Shown here in pieces: positions 1 through 11,483 of a stretch of 64,000 bases of DNA (the first letter of the stretch is position 1; every line of letters begins with the position of its first letter). This DNA comes from Cordilura impudica (Eukaryota > Arthropoda > Insecta > Diptera > Scathophagidae). Below the pieces are notes generated by a model. The model had not been told where the DNA came from. It worked only from the letters and a program-made list of their open reading frames with translations, and did not search any database. The DNA lies in the NCBI GenBank assembly GCA_963682025.1, contig OY821520.1:183639036-183703035 (forward strand). The letters run 5' to 3'. The position numbers and the translations under genes were made by a program.

Positions 1-384
1 CTTACTCAAATTGGGCTTGTATGCGTTTATTACATCCATTAATGAGTAGTCTAAGAATGATACTTATGGGACAACTCTTAGTCTTAGGCCCCATATAGAG
101 CTACTTCCTGATCTTCACATAAATCTATCAAAAAACAAAAATATTGCACTGATTCTTCTCAAATTTGGTTTGTATATATTTTTGCAAAATACAAGAGACT
201 TTACCAAACATAGTCAGAATCGGTCCATTTTTGTGCTTGTCCTCATATAAATATATCATACGATACGAACTTTTTCATATCTGCAGCCAAAAAATTAATT
301 AAAATCCCACTCAAATTTGGTTTATGCATATTTTCTGTGTTCAGTTAGTCGGCTTAGACCGTCTATAATTTTCTTACTTGTTTT
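1..384 (+). repeat. mini-me / DINE-1-like repeat, 3' part
   Basis: This is the 3' half of the commonest repeat of the window (family M). It aligns by eye with the full copies at 15396-16180 (+) and 36503-37288 (-). It ends with a decayed version of the family's 3' palindrome followed by CTTACTTGTTTT, the shared terminal motif. Internal GTCY runs and a 3' hairpin match the mini-me / DINE-1 (Helentron-derived, non-autonomous) class of flies; that class name is inference. The 5' part lies outside the window. Confidence 0.75.
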
Positions 385-1508
385 ATACTTAATTTATTGT
401 AGCTGATACTCAGTATTTCATTCAGCTTATTTATCGCCTTTATTTGCTGGATCAATGCAGGAAAGAGCTCGGAAAGTTGAAAAAATTACGGATTTAAATA
501 GTAATGAGTCTTGCGTTGAAGTTATTCCAGATGAAGACACAAGTAATACTGAGAATGATGACAGAACTGTAGATGATGATGGTGATTCTAACTTTTCAAT
601 AGAAGGTATAAGTTCAAAGAATGAGTGTGAATATCGTAAGGATGCAGTAGAAGTTCTTGAACAAATAAAAGAGAAATACAAAAAGTCACAGAGTAGAGCT
701 GAAAGAATTCAACTTCTCACGCTTGCTCCATCGACATGGAGTTGATTGACTGAGTTTGGAACGTTTCAAAGAAAATCAAGAATTGTAAAAAAATTGGTTG
801 CTGAGCATAAGATTCTCACACTCCTAAACAAAAAGAAGGGAAAAACTTTTGATGGGGTAACTGAAACTCTAGTAACTCAGTTTTATCAGCAAGATGATGA
901 GACGCCTGATGCCATGGATGAAAGACTGGATGTCTGTACGAATCGATGGCAAGAAAGTTCAAATGCAGAAGAGAATGGTTCTATGCAACCTGAAAGAGTA
1001 ACATATTTGCAACATTTCAATCTGAACACGATGATGTCAAAATTGGCTTCACAAGATTTACCCAACATTGCATTTTGGCAGGAAGCAGCGGAACTCACAC
1101 AGTATGCGTTTGCATTTACCATGAAAATGTTAACTGATGTTGAAGGAAATCGACTTAAAGCACTTAACAGATGATTCGCCGGAAGATTTACACGATTACC
1201 GTCAGCTGAGTGGCATTTTCATCATACTGCTCATGGTAAAAGAGCATGTGATAGTATTGGTGGTGGTTTTGCTCTCATCAAGCTCCCACTGATGCGTCTG
1301 TTTTATTCCATTGGGCAAAGAATTATTGTAAAGAAACTAAAATGACCAAAAAAAGAAACCAGCAGCGAAATCAACAGCTGAACCTAGTAACGCCAAGAAA
1401 GGCTGGGCAAAAAGTAGCAAATAATGGCGATAAATAAGCTGGATGAAGACTGGGTATTTTAAAATTTACAAAACTTAAATACTTCATCAGCTACAATAAA
1501 TTAAGTAT
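385..1508. mobile_element. TIR element A (internally deleted)
   Basis: The outer ends are inverted copies beginning ATACTTAATTTATTGTAGC: left about 385-450, right about 1424-1508. The arms match again at CAGCTTATTTATCGCC; the left arm lacks about 35 bp present in the right. The element sits directly after the 3' end of a mini-me copy. Between the TIRs lies one long frame of a transposase-like protein (455-1345). No certain target duplication: the flanks are T-rich and A-rich, and TA is possible. I infer a deletion derivative of an autonomous element. Confidence 0.75.
455..1345 (+). pseudogene. Transposase-like protein, internally deleted copy A
   Basis: A single reading frame of about 296 codons is broken only by TGA at 743-745 and TGA at 1172-1174. 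The N-terminal part is acidic, then has a predicted helical stretch (RAERIQLLTLAPSTWS) and a TEFG..RK..KLV..HKIL..KKGKTF segment, which corresponds to LLSLLPINM...KDRFG in copy B (54.8-55.5 kb). After the second stop comes EWHFHHTAHGKRACDSIGG, corresponding to the SHGKG..GGT motif of copy C (63.7-63.96 kb). From memory of this multi-copy insect/cnidarian family, that motif follows an SDG..QYKN segment in full proteins, so the central region is missing. The remaining frame stays in phase across the junction. Function unknown; DDE-type transposase is inference. Confidence 0.7.
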
Positions 1509-2480
1509 AAAAATAGTTATGATATAAATGGATCTAATGTGATTAAGATTAAATTTTATTAAATTACTTATCTTTTTATTTTAATTATTATTATTATATA
1601 AATATAATAAATATTAAATATTATTTTAATTATTATTACAAATAAATAAAAAAAAAATAACTTTTCAATATTTCTATAGAAAAAAGCGATTTTTTTCCTA
1701 ACGTTAAAATATTGTGAGTATTACAGTATCGAAGGTGAGCATGATATTTTAGTTAGGCATATTACATACAATCGGAAAGGTTAATTTGTCTAGTTTCTCA
1801 GTGTAAGTTTTATTTGCAAGGTTTTAAAACACTTCCACACAAATATGAAACAATTCAAAATTCAATATGATAAAAATTGTAAAACCGTTGTCTTGAGTTA
1901 CAAAACATTTCTTTTGATGGATATCCCACTCGCATCCCACTAAACGAACAAGAAGCTCTTAAAGGAAAAACCTAAGCTTTATTTTGAGCAAAAAGGGCAT
2001 TTAAAAAAAAAAAAAAGTAAAAAAATTTTGGATTTTGGAAAAACGAGTCAGAAATATTTTTTTATTTTTTTCCAAAAGATTGAAGAAATAGGCACCTAAA
2101 CTATTTTGGGACAAGTTTTGCTAAGAACAATAGATAATAATTCCACGGATAAGAAAAAACACCTGTTTGACCCCCTCTAACTCAGAGAGTTCTTGACCGA
2201 TCTTGTTGAAAAATTTTGTCTGAACTAATATATAATAGGACTAACCTTGACGCAAATTTCATCCCAATATTTACCAATAATCTGTGATTTTTATAACATG
2301 ATGTTACAAATTGTCACTACTGTTGCAAAAATTGTACATATCAAAAAAACTTTAAATAGTATACATATATTACTGTATATATCCGTAATAAACGCATTTC
2401 ATAAGTAAATTGGAATATTATTTTATTTTTATAAAATTCTTCAATATTTTGTTTTAGGGAAAAAAACAATTTTTTTTGTA
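1509..2480. other. AT-rich stretch without gene
   Basis: No coding frame or RNA recognised. It is very AT-rich with A and T homopolymers (for example around 2000). The part at 2160-2340 (text like CTAACTCAGAGAGTTCTTGACC) resembles the body of fly dispersed repeats but is too decayed to assign. Confidence 0.5.
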
Positions 2481-2484
2481 TTAA

Positions 2485-2758
2485 CACGTATACTGCCACG
2501 GCAATTTTCGGAATTCCGGCCTAAAAACCCATTACAAATATTCTTTTAATAAATTTTTTATAATTATATTTTCTGTGCATTTATTAATAAATTTTCTGTT
2601 CATGTAAACAGCCAGCTTTGATTTTTGTTCTCTTCCCAGGAGCCATCGATCCATAGCTGCACGAATATGGCAATTAAACACAATACGAGATAATTCATAG
2701 CCGGCGTCCTAGCAGAGAACGCAATCTACGAGTTATCTCGCAGTTGGCAGTCAACGTG
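2485..2758. mobile_element. TTAA-flanked MITE (piggyBac-like)
   Basis: Both ends carry CACGT followed by ACTGCCA in inverted orientation (left CACGTATACTGCCACGG, right rc CACGTTGACTGCCAACTGC). TTAA flanks both sides at 2481-2484 and 2759-2762. At 274 bp with no ORF, this fits a non-autonomous piggyBac-type MITE; the superfamily call rests on the TTAA and is inference. Confidence 0.75.
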
Positions 2759-3006
2759 TTAACAAACAGAGATGCGCTTCATTTTCCCATAATTTCTCTT
2801 CTAATTAGATATTAACTAATATCTAACTAATTATTAGATTATGAGATATTAACTAATATCTAACTAGAATTTATGATTCATATAGATCAAAAAGCTTTGC
2901 TGTAATTATTTCCATTTTTACAACAATGTTAAAAGTATACACAGGTTCGAGTACAGAAGTATCAATGAGTTTTTTTTTGCTTACAAAACTGTTCTACATA
3001 GTTATA

Positions 3007-3420
3007 TAAAACTAGCAGATTCCAGCCCTCGAAATTCGAGTGCAAATCCTAGGAATTTTATTTTTTCATTAAATAAAGACCCTAAAAGTATGCTAATCAA
3101 TTATAGCCAATTCAAAAATCAGCACAAAAAAGAAACTTATTTTGATTACAAACACATTAACAAATTTAAGAACACACACATTGCATTGTATAATTTTATG
3201 TATGTGTTAGCAGCAACTTTAAATGCAATTTACTCAAAATAAAGGAAAAAATTTAAAAATCTGTAAATCTGCAAATCGGCTAAAAAGAAATATCTTTCAA
3301 ATAATATACGCTTGGTCAAAATCGGGACAAAACGGTAGAACAAAACATCAGTCACAAGAAATCGCCTAGCCTATTAATATTATAGATTATTATTCTGCCT
3401 TACCTACAGTATATTTGATT
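3007..3420 (+). repeat. Dispersed repeat S, copy 1
   Basis: Starts AACTAGCAGATTCCAGCC and carries the palindrome CTCGAAATTCGAG. The same sequence appears inverted at 26985-27551 and truncated at 32112-32290. Copies 1 and 2 share the far end (ACAAAACATC..AAGAAAT..CTAGCC). No ORF. Class unknown. Confidence 0.7.
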
Positions 3421-5347
3421 GCGATGAGACATAATTTTTAAAAATCTTTTAATATTACTAAATCAATACTATTTACAAAAATATAAAATTGAACAGTTAA
3501 TTAAATTAAATTTCAAAATTTCCATTTGAAATTAAGGAAATATCAATTCTAAAAATTGGAATTCAGATTTCCAATTTTTCAGAAAATCATATAATAATAT
3601 GAGATTTAGAAAACATCAATTGATTTTTTGAAAATATAAATTTTATTCATAAAACACAAATTGAAATTCAAAATAATCAAATTTGTTTACATTTAAAAAT
3701 CAACTAAAATTAGAAAAAAATTTTAATTCAGGAAACATTAATAAACATTTCGGGAAATATCAATGCTGATAAGAAAGAATTAATATAATTTATTGTAATG
3801 TTTGTAAATTACTGTCTCTTAAATTAACGTTTATGAGTTGGGTCACTAGATATAGCCTCAAGTGCCTTAGAAACCAAAAAAGCATTATAGCCTTATATCG
3901 GTTTATCGAGTTTATATTATTTTTTTAATTTATGGCTTTAAGTGCTGTTATTGTAGTTTTGTGTGTTCTTTATATGTGGGAGGAAAATCTGTGGTATTGT
4001 TTGTGTTATGTTGTGTGGTATTTGTAATATGAATTTTTCGTTTTCGGCGAATAATCTAGGATTGTTGCCTCCCGAGGAGGACTCCATTGTTAGCACTAAT
4101 CCAGACAGTCGATAATTATAAATACCATAAGCAATGTATATGTAATTAGTTTACCACAATAAATTAAGAAAATATTTAAATGATGTATAGAGAATAAAAG
4201 GGAGCTTAGGGCCAATAGCTAAAGTTTGGATGTTATCTGACAGATTATTTGTTTTTCGTTATTATAAGTATACTGTGATCTAAAAGTGACCGATAAACTA
4301 AAGGGAAGATGGTGTTTAACTTTTAACGTAAGGTTTATGTACATATATAATGCAGCCACATATTTTAATCTATGAAGAAGAAGAAAAATTCACATAATTT
4401 GCTGTTTATTGTAAAATTTCCTTGTCTGGCGTCATCATTTAAAATTTTTAATATATTTTGGTATATTTACCACACGATACAAAAAAAAAAAAAACAAATT
4501 TCACAAATTTTTATTGTTTGTTTGTTGTAAACAAATAAATAAAAGTACGTTGCCACTACGTATTTGGTCAAAAGCAATCGGGGTTTCCGTTGGTGTTGTC
4601 ACATTATCAAAAACATTAATTTTATTGTACTGGGAAGTTATAATAACTAAAAACAATTTAAGGTCACTTTATTGCTCACTTTAGCTGAAGTTACTTTTTA
4701 CTAACATTTACTTTAAAGGCAAGTTATAATATTGGTCCTTAGTTTTTCAGCACGACAATTTTACTTTAAACAACCATATTTAAAGAGTATTTGTTATAGA
4801 CTGTGCGTTTCTTTGATGTATGTATATGTTAGAATTGTTTAAGTGAAGGTTTCTTTCATAAATTTCTCGTGACATTATAATTTGTACAATGTCAAGTGTG
4901 CTCTTAACTAAGAGTAGATATTTTGTAACACTTTGTATTCATGTGCTTGCTGTGTTCTTTGATATTGTATTGTGTGCCTACTTACTAACAAGGAAGGAAT
5001 CCTCAGATTTCGTTGAAACTAGAATATGTTAAAGAGGAAAAAAATGCATTTTATAGGAAAAACTTTGATTTTTTTTTAGCTTTTTGTATGGCGCATATTA
5101 ATAAATATTTTAATAAAATATTTTGAACTACAAAGTTTTTACCATTAATACATTGGGAATTTTACTTGTTTTTCAAATAACTTACGCAACGTTTCTACTT
5201 AATTTGTTTTTGCTTACGCTGTATGGCAAAATTGAGTGTCAGACACAGTATTCGTACATTTATAATTAGGGGAATCCAACGCATTATGCAACGACGCACA
5301 TGGCTGTTACATCGATTTTATAAGTATTAGAAGATGACAAACTTTTT
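3421..5347. other. AT-rich stretch without gene
   Basis: No gene, RNA or clear repeat recognised. It contains many short runs of A/T and weak local duplications (AAATTTCCA-like motifs at 3510-3600). Around 4980-5060 there is a stretch related to repeat T (ACTTAC..AAGGA..TTGAAACT.GAATATGTTA). Confidence 0.4.
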
Positions 5348-5720
5348 GATGTGTAAATATCTATACGCGCAGGGGGGTAAATTTCTATTTCACAATACAA
5401 TCACAAAAACAGTGTAACACGTAATAGGTGAGAGCTGACACATAACGCTGTGTGACTTATGATTGTATTGGTGAAAAAATTATGATATAACATTGGTTTT
5501 TTATGCCACTTTTTTAAAAGCGTCATCTATGATTCACTTATATACGTTTATATTGGAATATTTTTAACGTTTTACAGCAAAGGGTTGTTGAATTAGCTGA
5601 AACAGTTTTTGCTATAAGTGATACATGGATGACGCTTTCTGTTTGATTTTAAAAAATGACATAAAAAAATCTTTAATTACTAGATGTTTACACATCTTCC
5701 CTATGGTCGGACTCACATGA
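5348..5720 (+). mobile_element. Repeat element X, copy 1 (no satellite)
   Basis: Begins GATGTGTAAATATCTATACG, then CGCAGGGGGGTAAATTTC and an internal inverted repeat (ACAATACAATCACAAAAACA ... GTGTGACTTATGATTGTATT). It ends AGATGTTTACACATC (5682-5696), the reverse complement of the start, followed by a conserved tail (C..TGGTCGGACTCACATGA). The same ends occur in X2 (22815-25152) and X3 (25985-26920). An internal hairpin pairs AGCGTCATC at about 5519 with GATGACGCT at about 5629. No ORF; class unknown. Confidence 0.75.
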
Positions 5721-5754
5721 TTTTTTGTATAAACTTGATTTGACTTAATTATAT

Positions 5755-7035
5755 CAGTAGTTCTCGATGAACTACATGATACCCTCTACCATGCGTTTCG
5801 AGAGAATGTCTTGGATCCAACTTTGCTGAGACTATTTACTTTATATAGAAAATAACATAACAAAAATTTTGAGGACTAGGTCAAAAATGGACCGATCATG
5901 ATCACATTAAGTAATAGTGCGTTTACATCTGAGGAAAATCTAGTAGATTTTACTTGAAATCTATTTCAAAATCTATACCGTTTACATCTAAATTTTTTGA
6001 CATTTTGTGAGATTTCGTTTCCACAACAATAAACAGCTGATTAAAATAAAACATATAAACTAGAAATACCAAAAATAAACAAAACAATAGGAAAATGGAA
6101 TTATAGAAAATTCTAAAAAGGAACAGATTTTGTAATCATATTATCCATCAAAAATGAAAAAAGCACAAACTGTTAAACTGTTTGTTAAATGTATTGTTTG
6201 AACAACAAAAACAATTCACTTTCCACAATATTATTTAGCAGATTGGAATGGGCACATGTCAGTATAAAAAGTTATAACTTTTCAATTACTAAATATTTTT
6301 TTACTTATCGTCATTTTTTTGTTAATAATTAATATTTTATTTCCTTTTTATTCAACTTGTTTGCTTTTGTATTTAAATGTAAATTTTTCAGTCACTGCGT
6401 TGTAATTTTCTACTACAATATTAAAAAAACACAGTAGTATCATTTGGTAGTGCCCAAGTTTGACTAGATTTTGTGAGATTTTGCACAAATCTAGTAACGA
6501 GCTAGATTTTGTTTTGAATGGGAAATCTAGTAAAAATGAACTAGATTTCGCTCGTAATCTCGTGTATACTAGATTTTGTTTAGATGCAAACGCACTGTAA
6601 AGTTTCTTATTTACTCAAAAACATATATAAACCAAATTTGAAAAAAAAATTAATCCAATATTTCTGTTTTTTAATAGATTTCAGTAAAGATCTGGAATCA
6701 GCTTTATATGGATTACTAATTAGTGTGTATGATAGACACACACTAAATTTTAATGATATAGGAGTTATTTGTGTGGGTGGCTAAGGAGTTATTGTATTTG
6801 GGCTAAGTTTAAACAAGCATCGATTTTCACCAATAGCGTTGATAGAAGTTTATGTGCCAAATTTTATCAAAATATATTCATATTTGCGATCTATAGTCTG
6901 ATTACAAAGTTTACATGGATACACAGGATGGACTCAGAAAGTGGTTCAGAGTCGATCATTATAATAAAAGGTGGGTCAAGATCAAATATTTTTGGTTGTT
7001 GCAAACATACCCTCAAACTCATTATAAAAAACGTG
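5755..7035 (-). repeat. mini-me-like repeat split by a MITE
   Basis: Family M copy in reverse orientation: the 3' end (GATACCCTCTACCATGCGTTT) lies at the left and the 5' part (ATATATTCATATTTGCGA, GGACTCAGAAAGTGGTTC, AAATATTTTTGGTTGTTGC) at the right. The MITE at 5915-6597 interrupts it and restores colinearity with other copies when removed. The GTCY run is nearly lost. Confidence 0.75.
5915..6597. mobile_element. MITE with TAA duplication (Harbinger-like)
   Basis: Ends are inverted: left TAGTGCGTTTACATCTGA, right rc CAGTGCGTTTGCATCTAAA. TAA flanks at 5912-5914 and 6598-6600. Removing the 683-bp element plus one TAA gives a normal mini-me sequence, so this is a genuine insertion. Subterminal AATCTAGTA motifs are repeated in both arms. 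The 3-bp TAA duplication fits PIF/Harbinger MITEs (inference). No ORF. Confidence 0.8.
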
Positions 7036-8640
7036 GAATATTTTTGGGATCTACTGAGATGAATGGGGTAAAATAAGTAAAGAGGGTGCAAATGATATGC
7101 TACAATATACTAAATTATCCAATATTTCATGTTAATTTAGTTTTTTTGTGTATTAATATTTCAAATGTACGAATACTTTTCTTATGCTTTTTTTTTTCTT
7201 TGTTTACGTTTTTTAAATAAATAAAAAAAATTTTAAATAAATTAAAAATAAATATAACGAATTGTTTAAAAAAAAAAATAATTCAGATTAATTAATTTCT
7301 CGAATTTGTTTCATAGTATGACAGTTTTAATTTAAGGTGTACGGATACATTTTCTAGCAACTGTATGAAATTAAGTAATTTAAAATTGTAAATGTGAAAA
7401 AATACTCAAAACAGATAAAATGTAGATTTTTAACCCCATGTATGATTGGGCAGCTCCATTATACCTACTTATCTTTATTATATTCTAGCTACCGAGCGAT
7501 TTGATGGTGCCAAGTAGGCTACCTTCCTTGTAAGCGATGAGATTAATTTAAGGTTAAAATTTGTCCCACTTTGTGAAGCTCTTGAATGCTAATTAAAACC
7601 AAAGGATATTTGTTTTTCTTAATAATAGAAAGTTTTCAGAAATATATACCGCATATTATGGTTTGCTCTCATCAAAACAAAACAGCCGAACATTCCACGT
7701 TATCTCTTGTTTATATACAATTTTGAAAAAAAGAATGTAACATTAACTTTTAATTTCAACTGACAAGGGTCATTGCAAGTTCCAAACAATAAGATATATA
7801 GATATTTGTTACAGTTGACATTTCCATCAAATTAACATAAAAAACATCAATAAACTGCTAAAACAAGAAATTAATTAAAAAATTTCTTCCGTTGGCATTG
7901 TTAGAAAATTATATAAAGACTCTTACACAAAAATGTATATATGTGCGTATGAATGTTTTTAATTAAATTGCAAAACTTAGGCTGTGGCATAAAACTTAAT
8001 ACATCATTTATATATTTATATGTATTATAGAACATCTCTGTTCTCGAAGTTTGTATGTTTGGGGTTCCTCTTGAACTCATGAAAATAAGAGTTGTTCTGT
8101 TTTTGCAAAAGTCATTCACATTCAAAAGCCATTGTTCGACGAATATCTCAATAAAGAAAAAATCTTCAGTTTGCAACATCAAACGAAGGAAAATTATAAT
8201 TTGGCCAAGTTATCGTTGTCTCGTTTCTGAATGGCAATTTGTCAAAAGGCCAATTCGTTTTGGGAATATGCTTCCACAAAAACCAATTAACAAACAAAAG
8301 CATTTAGGATTTTATTCTTTTTTTTTAATAATTTCGGTAAATGTAAAGATATTTCTGTTTCATTTAAAATGATGCTTGATATTATTTTAAACTTTTTTTT
8401 TTTTTTTTGCTATAAATGTGAATTAAAATAATTTTGCCTACATGCTTTATTATTTCTGTATATAAATTAAAGATAATTAAATAAAAATAAAATAAAAATT
8501 CGATGCACTTATGTCTTGAATATGGTGTTACTTATTCATAGGAGAACAATTAAAAAAAAATAGTTTAGACTTTAAACATGGTCAGAGTAATATTATAATT
8601 TGTGCTTATGTTTGTAACTATAAAATAACATGTGTAACCT
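7036..8640. other. Stretch without recognised gene
   Basis: AT-rich. A frame with biased composition runs about 8108-8300 on the plus strand (LFDEYLNKEKIFSLQHQTK...) with stops; I do not recognise it. A poly-T tract lies at about 8392-8409. No RNA gene or TIR pair seen. Confidence 0.35.
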
Positions 8641-8644
8641 AAGC

Positions 8645-9500
8645 CCATTTTTTATTATACCGATCGTGTCAGAATCACACTCTGAGTCGGTTTTGCGACG
8701 TCCGTCGGCCTCTGCATTCGTGAAAATCGGTGCATGTGAAGACCTAGCGCCAATACAAATGACTCCTATGAAATTGACTTAAGTTACCATAAGATCCAAT
8801 ACAGATATCCGTAAAACGAGGTTTTTTGTTTGTTCATCCATTAATAAGTATTGCAATTCTACACGCTGCATGATCCTTTGTAGTCGTAGTAAAATATATA
8901 TCGCACCTGTACCTCTAAAGTGAGTCAACTCAAAATTTAAAAATTTTCAGTAGAGCAAAAAACGGGGGTTTTTTTTAATATTTACTATAAAATTTGAAAC
9001 AGTTGTTTCATTGTAAAGAATTGCGAATAATAAGTATACAACAGTAGTTGTATTTGCGATTTTTTCAGTTATCGTCAAAAATAACAAGTTTTTTGGGTGC
9101 AACTCAAAATATCTCTTTTTAGTGAATTATAAAGAAGCTACTCTTATAACACAAATAGGGTTACAACTGTATTTTTTTTGCGAAAGACTAGAAAAGTCGA
9201 TGTTAAATTTTTACAGTTGTGTATCGTTTTCTTGCAAAAAGTGAAAATTGAAAAATTTTGAGTTGACTCACTTTAGAGGTACAGGTGCGATATATGTATA
9301 TGGTCCTTGGGAAAACTGCTCCCGATCTCCACTTAAATCTATCAAGAAACAAAAATATTTCATAGAATATCTCATATTTGGTTTATATATGATTTTACGG
9401 AAAATAACTGACTTTAGCAAATATGGTAATGATCGGTAAATTTTTTGCCGTAGTCCCCATTTGAAATATCATACGGTGTAAACTTTTTGGCTTATGATAA
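8645..9500 (+). repeat. mini-me-like repeat split by a MITE
   Basis: Family M copy: CCATTTTTTATTATACCGAT, a degenerate GTCC core (GACGTCCGTCGGCC), then AAGACCTAGCGCC and, after the MITE at 8902-9289, AACTGCTCCCGATCTCCACTT and TAAATCTATCAAGAAAC. Colinear with 15396-16180 once the MITE is removed. Confidence 0.75.
8902..9289. mobile_element. MITE inside mini-me, ATATAT flanks
   Basis: Inverted ends of about 50-60 bp start CGCACCTGTACCTCTAAAG. ATATAT stands on both sides (8896-8901, 9290-9295), though the site is in simple TA sequence, so the duplication length is uncertain. 388 bp, no ORF. It interrupts a family M repeat. Confidence 0.8.
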
Positions 9501-9504
9501 AATT

Positions 9505-9620
9505 AACTAAATATGTATAATGTATCAGTTTGTCATTCCATTTGTAGCGCATCGAAAAATACATTTGCAACCTTATAACGTATATATCTGTGGTCACAAG
9601 CAGAGCCTAATCGAGTAGTT
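9505..9620 (+). repeat. Helentron-like repeat family D2, 5' fragment
   Basis: Contains GTTTGTCATTCCATTTGTA and the TATATATCTG region seen at the 5' side of family D2 (compare 42930-43050 and 49660-49740), then loses similarity. It directly follows a mini-me copy. Confidence 0.55.
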
Positions 9621-10195
9621 AATGAGCTACTCGAGCTTAACATTAAAATTAACATTTTTCATCTTTGAAACCATGTGAAACGATAAATATAAGTATTTAG
9701 TATAACAAATGTATACTTTTTGGAATCGTACAAGTACCAAGAATATAATCCTTACATTTTAATTGAATCGGATTGTCCTACTAGCGTGCGCAAACTACTA
9801 CATACAAATGTATGAAAATATTCAACTTCATAGATGTTTGACTTCATTAAAAAAAAAAATTTTCTCAAAATACATGGTATGATTTTATATATTTTGAAGT
9901 CAGTTATTCTGATAGATTACCCTCCTGTAATATTAAAACATTCTGATAAAACTATGAAGTGGGCTAACTACTACTCGAAAAAGATCATCCACTTTCCATT
10001 CAAATGTATGAAAATATAATCTTCGTATATGTATGTTTGATGCCTATTTACAAAAAATTTTTCAAGAACACTTGGAAAAAGGTCTTAGTATTTTAATTTG
10101 AATATATGTAGAGAATATCTTCTCCAACTTTCTAAGAATTTCGAAAAAAATATTGGCGTGTGGGATCGGATATTTTGCAAAAAGTGTACAAACAT
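9621..10195. other. Short-repeat region, no gene
   Basis: Holds the recurring motif CTACTACTCGAAAAAGATCA, seen here at about 9967 and again at about 10850, 10897 and inverted at about 11878. No gene seen. Confidence 0.5.
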
Positions 10196-10203
10196 TTTTT
10201 TTT

Positions 10204-10575
10204 TTAAATGGTGCGTGGTAAAGAAGAAGAAAGCATATATTTCAAAAATTCATAACTGCACTGTATTCTTAATCGGACCGGTTTCTGGCATTTCAGCCTT
10301 CATCAGCGATTTATTGAACATTGTGATAATTGTTATGTTTTAATTGAATAGATTGTTTCTATATGAAAATTTTTTCTATTAATTTCAGAAGATACAACTC
10401 TGTCCAAACAAACAATCGTTATTTTTGAATTTTTGAATATTTTTTGCATTTATACTTCTAATTTCCACTATTCTCAGTTTTCGTAAGAGTTGTCATATGT
10501 GATGTACGGTTTTTGTACATACCTACATATGCACTTTACATTATTTGAGATGACGCTTTGAAGCGTCATGGATTA
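10204..10575 (+). repeat. Dispersed repeat Y, copy 1
   Basis: Nearly identical, in inverted orientation, to 21500-22005: AATGGTGCGTGGTAAAGAAG at one end and a GACGCTTTGAAGCGTC hairpin at the other. The copy at 21.5 kb has an extra ~155 bp, absent here. The high identity suggests recent spread. Class unknown. Confidence 0.8.
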
Positions 10576-10967
10576 CTCATAAAATATTTAAACCATTCCG
10601 TTTTCCAGAAAATTTTCCAAAATGACGTAATAAAAAATTATATTCGTTAGAGCAGTGTATATAAAGAGAACACTTCTTCAAGTTTCAAAGCATTCCGCCA
10701 GAAATTGAAGCTTGGAGGAACAACTACTCGACAAAAAACAGAAACTAAAAAAATATTTTTTTATTCACTGCCCATAATTGACCTTATTCACAGATGATTC
10801 ATATAAAAAATTAAGTCATTCCGATTAAAATTGTGCTGAGGGCGAACAACTACTCGAAAAAAATCAGCCATTTTCCAACAATAATTGTGCTGTTGGCGAA
10901 CTACTACTCGAAAAAGATCAGCCTGTTACCATACAAATATACGAAAAAATGTACTTTTTTCATCGAA

Positions 10968-11483
10968 AAGATCAGTCATTTTCTATACAAATGTACGAAA
11001 ATATGCACTTTATGAATATTTATCAATTAACTAGTTTAAAAGCAGTACCTGTGTAAGTTGAACATTCTCTTTATTATTTTCTGATTTCTTTTTAGGTATA
11101 TTCTTAATTTTAAAAATATCAAAAACCCAAAAACCATAAAATCCAAAAGTTTTATAGGGCTACCCCTTTTTGCCCCAATAAACCATTGCTTACAACAGGA
11201 AAGTAGCATTTCCATTGCCATTAATGGAAAAACCTTTCATCAATTAATAATTTATAACAAGTACAGGTGTTGTGTGAAAACTAAACTTTCACAAAGAGAC
11301 CTCAACATAGAGATTTCAAAAAACGACCTAAATATAAATCAGAAAATTATGTAGAGATTATTTAAGTTACATAGTTACTGCTTTTAAACTAGTTAATTGA
11401 TAAACAAAAATTGTTGGCGTTGACATACTAAAAATGCATAAAGTGCATACTTTCGTACTTTTGTATAGAAAATGACTGATATT
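10968..11483. repeat. Inverted repeat with ~80-bp arms
   Basis: The left arm (10968-11047) contains ATGCACTTTATG..TATCAATTAACTAGTTTAAAAGCAGT. The right arm (11375-11483) contains its reverse complement, ACTGCTTTTAAACTAGTTAA then GCATAAAGTGCAT and GTATAGAAAATGACTGAT. The spacer is about 330 bp, with no convincing ORF. Foldback or MITE-like; no target duplication identified. Confidence 0.65.

Noticed and set aside
8055..8372. 105-codon plus frame with basic composition
   Set aside because: No recognisable domain; overlapping alternative frame equally good; surrounded by decayed DNA.
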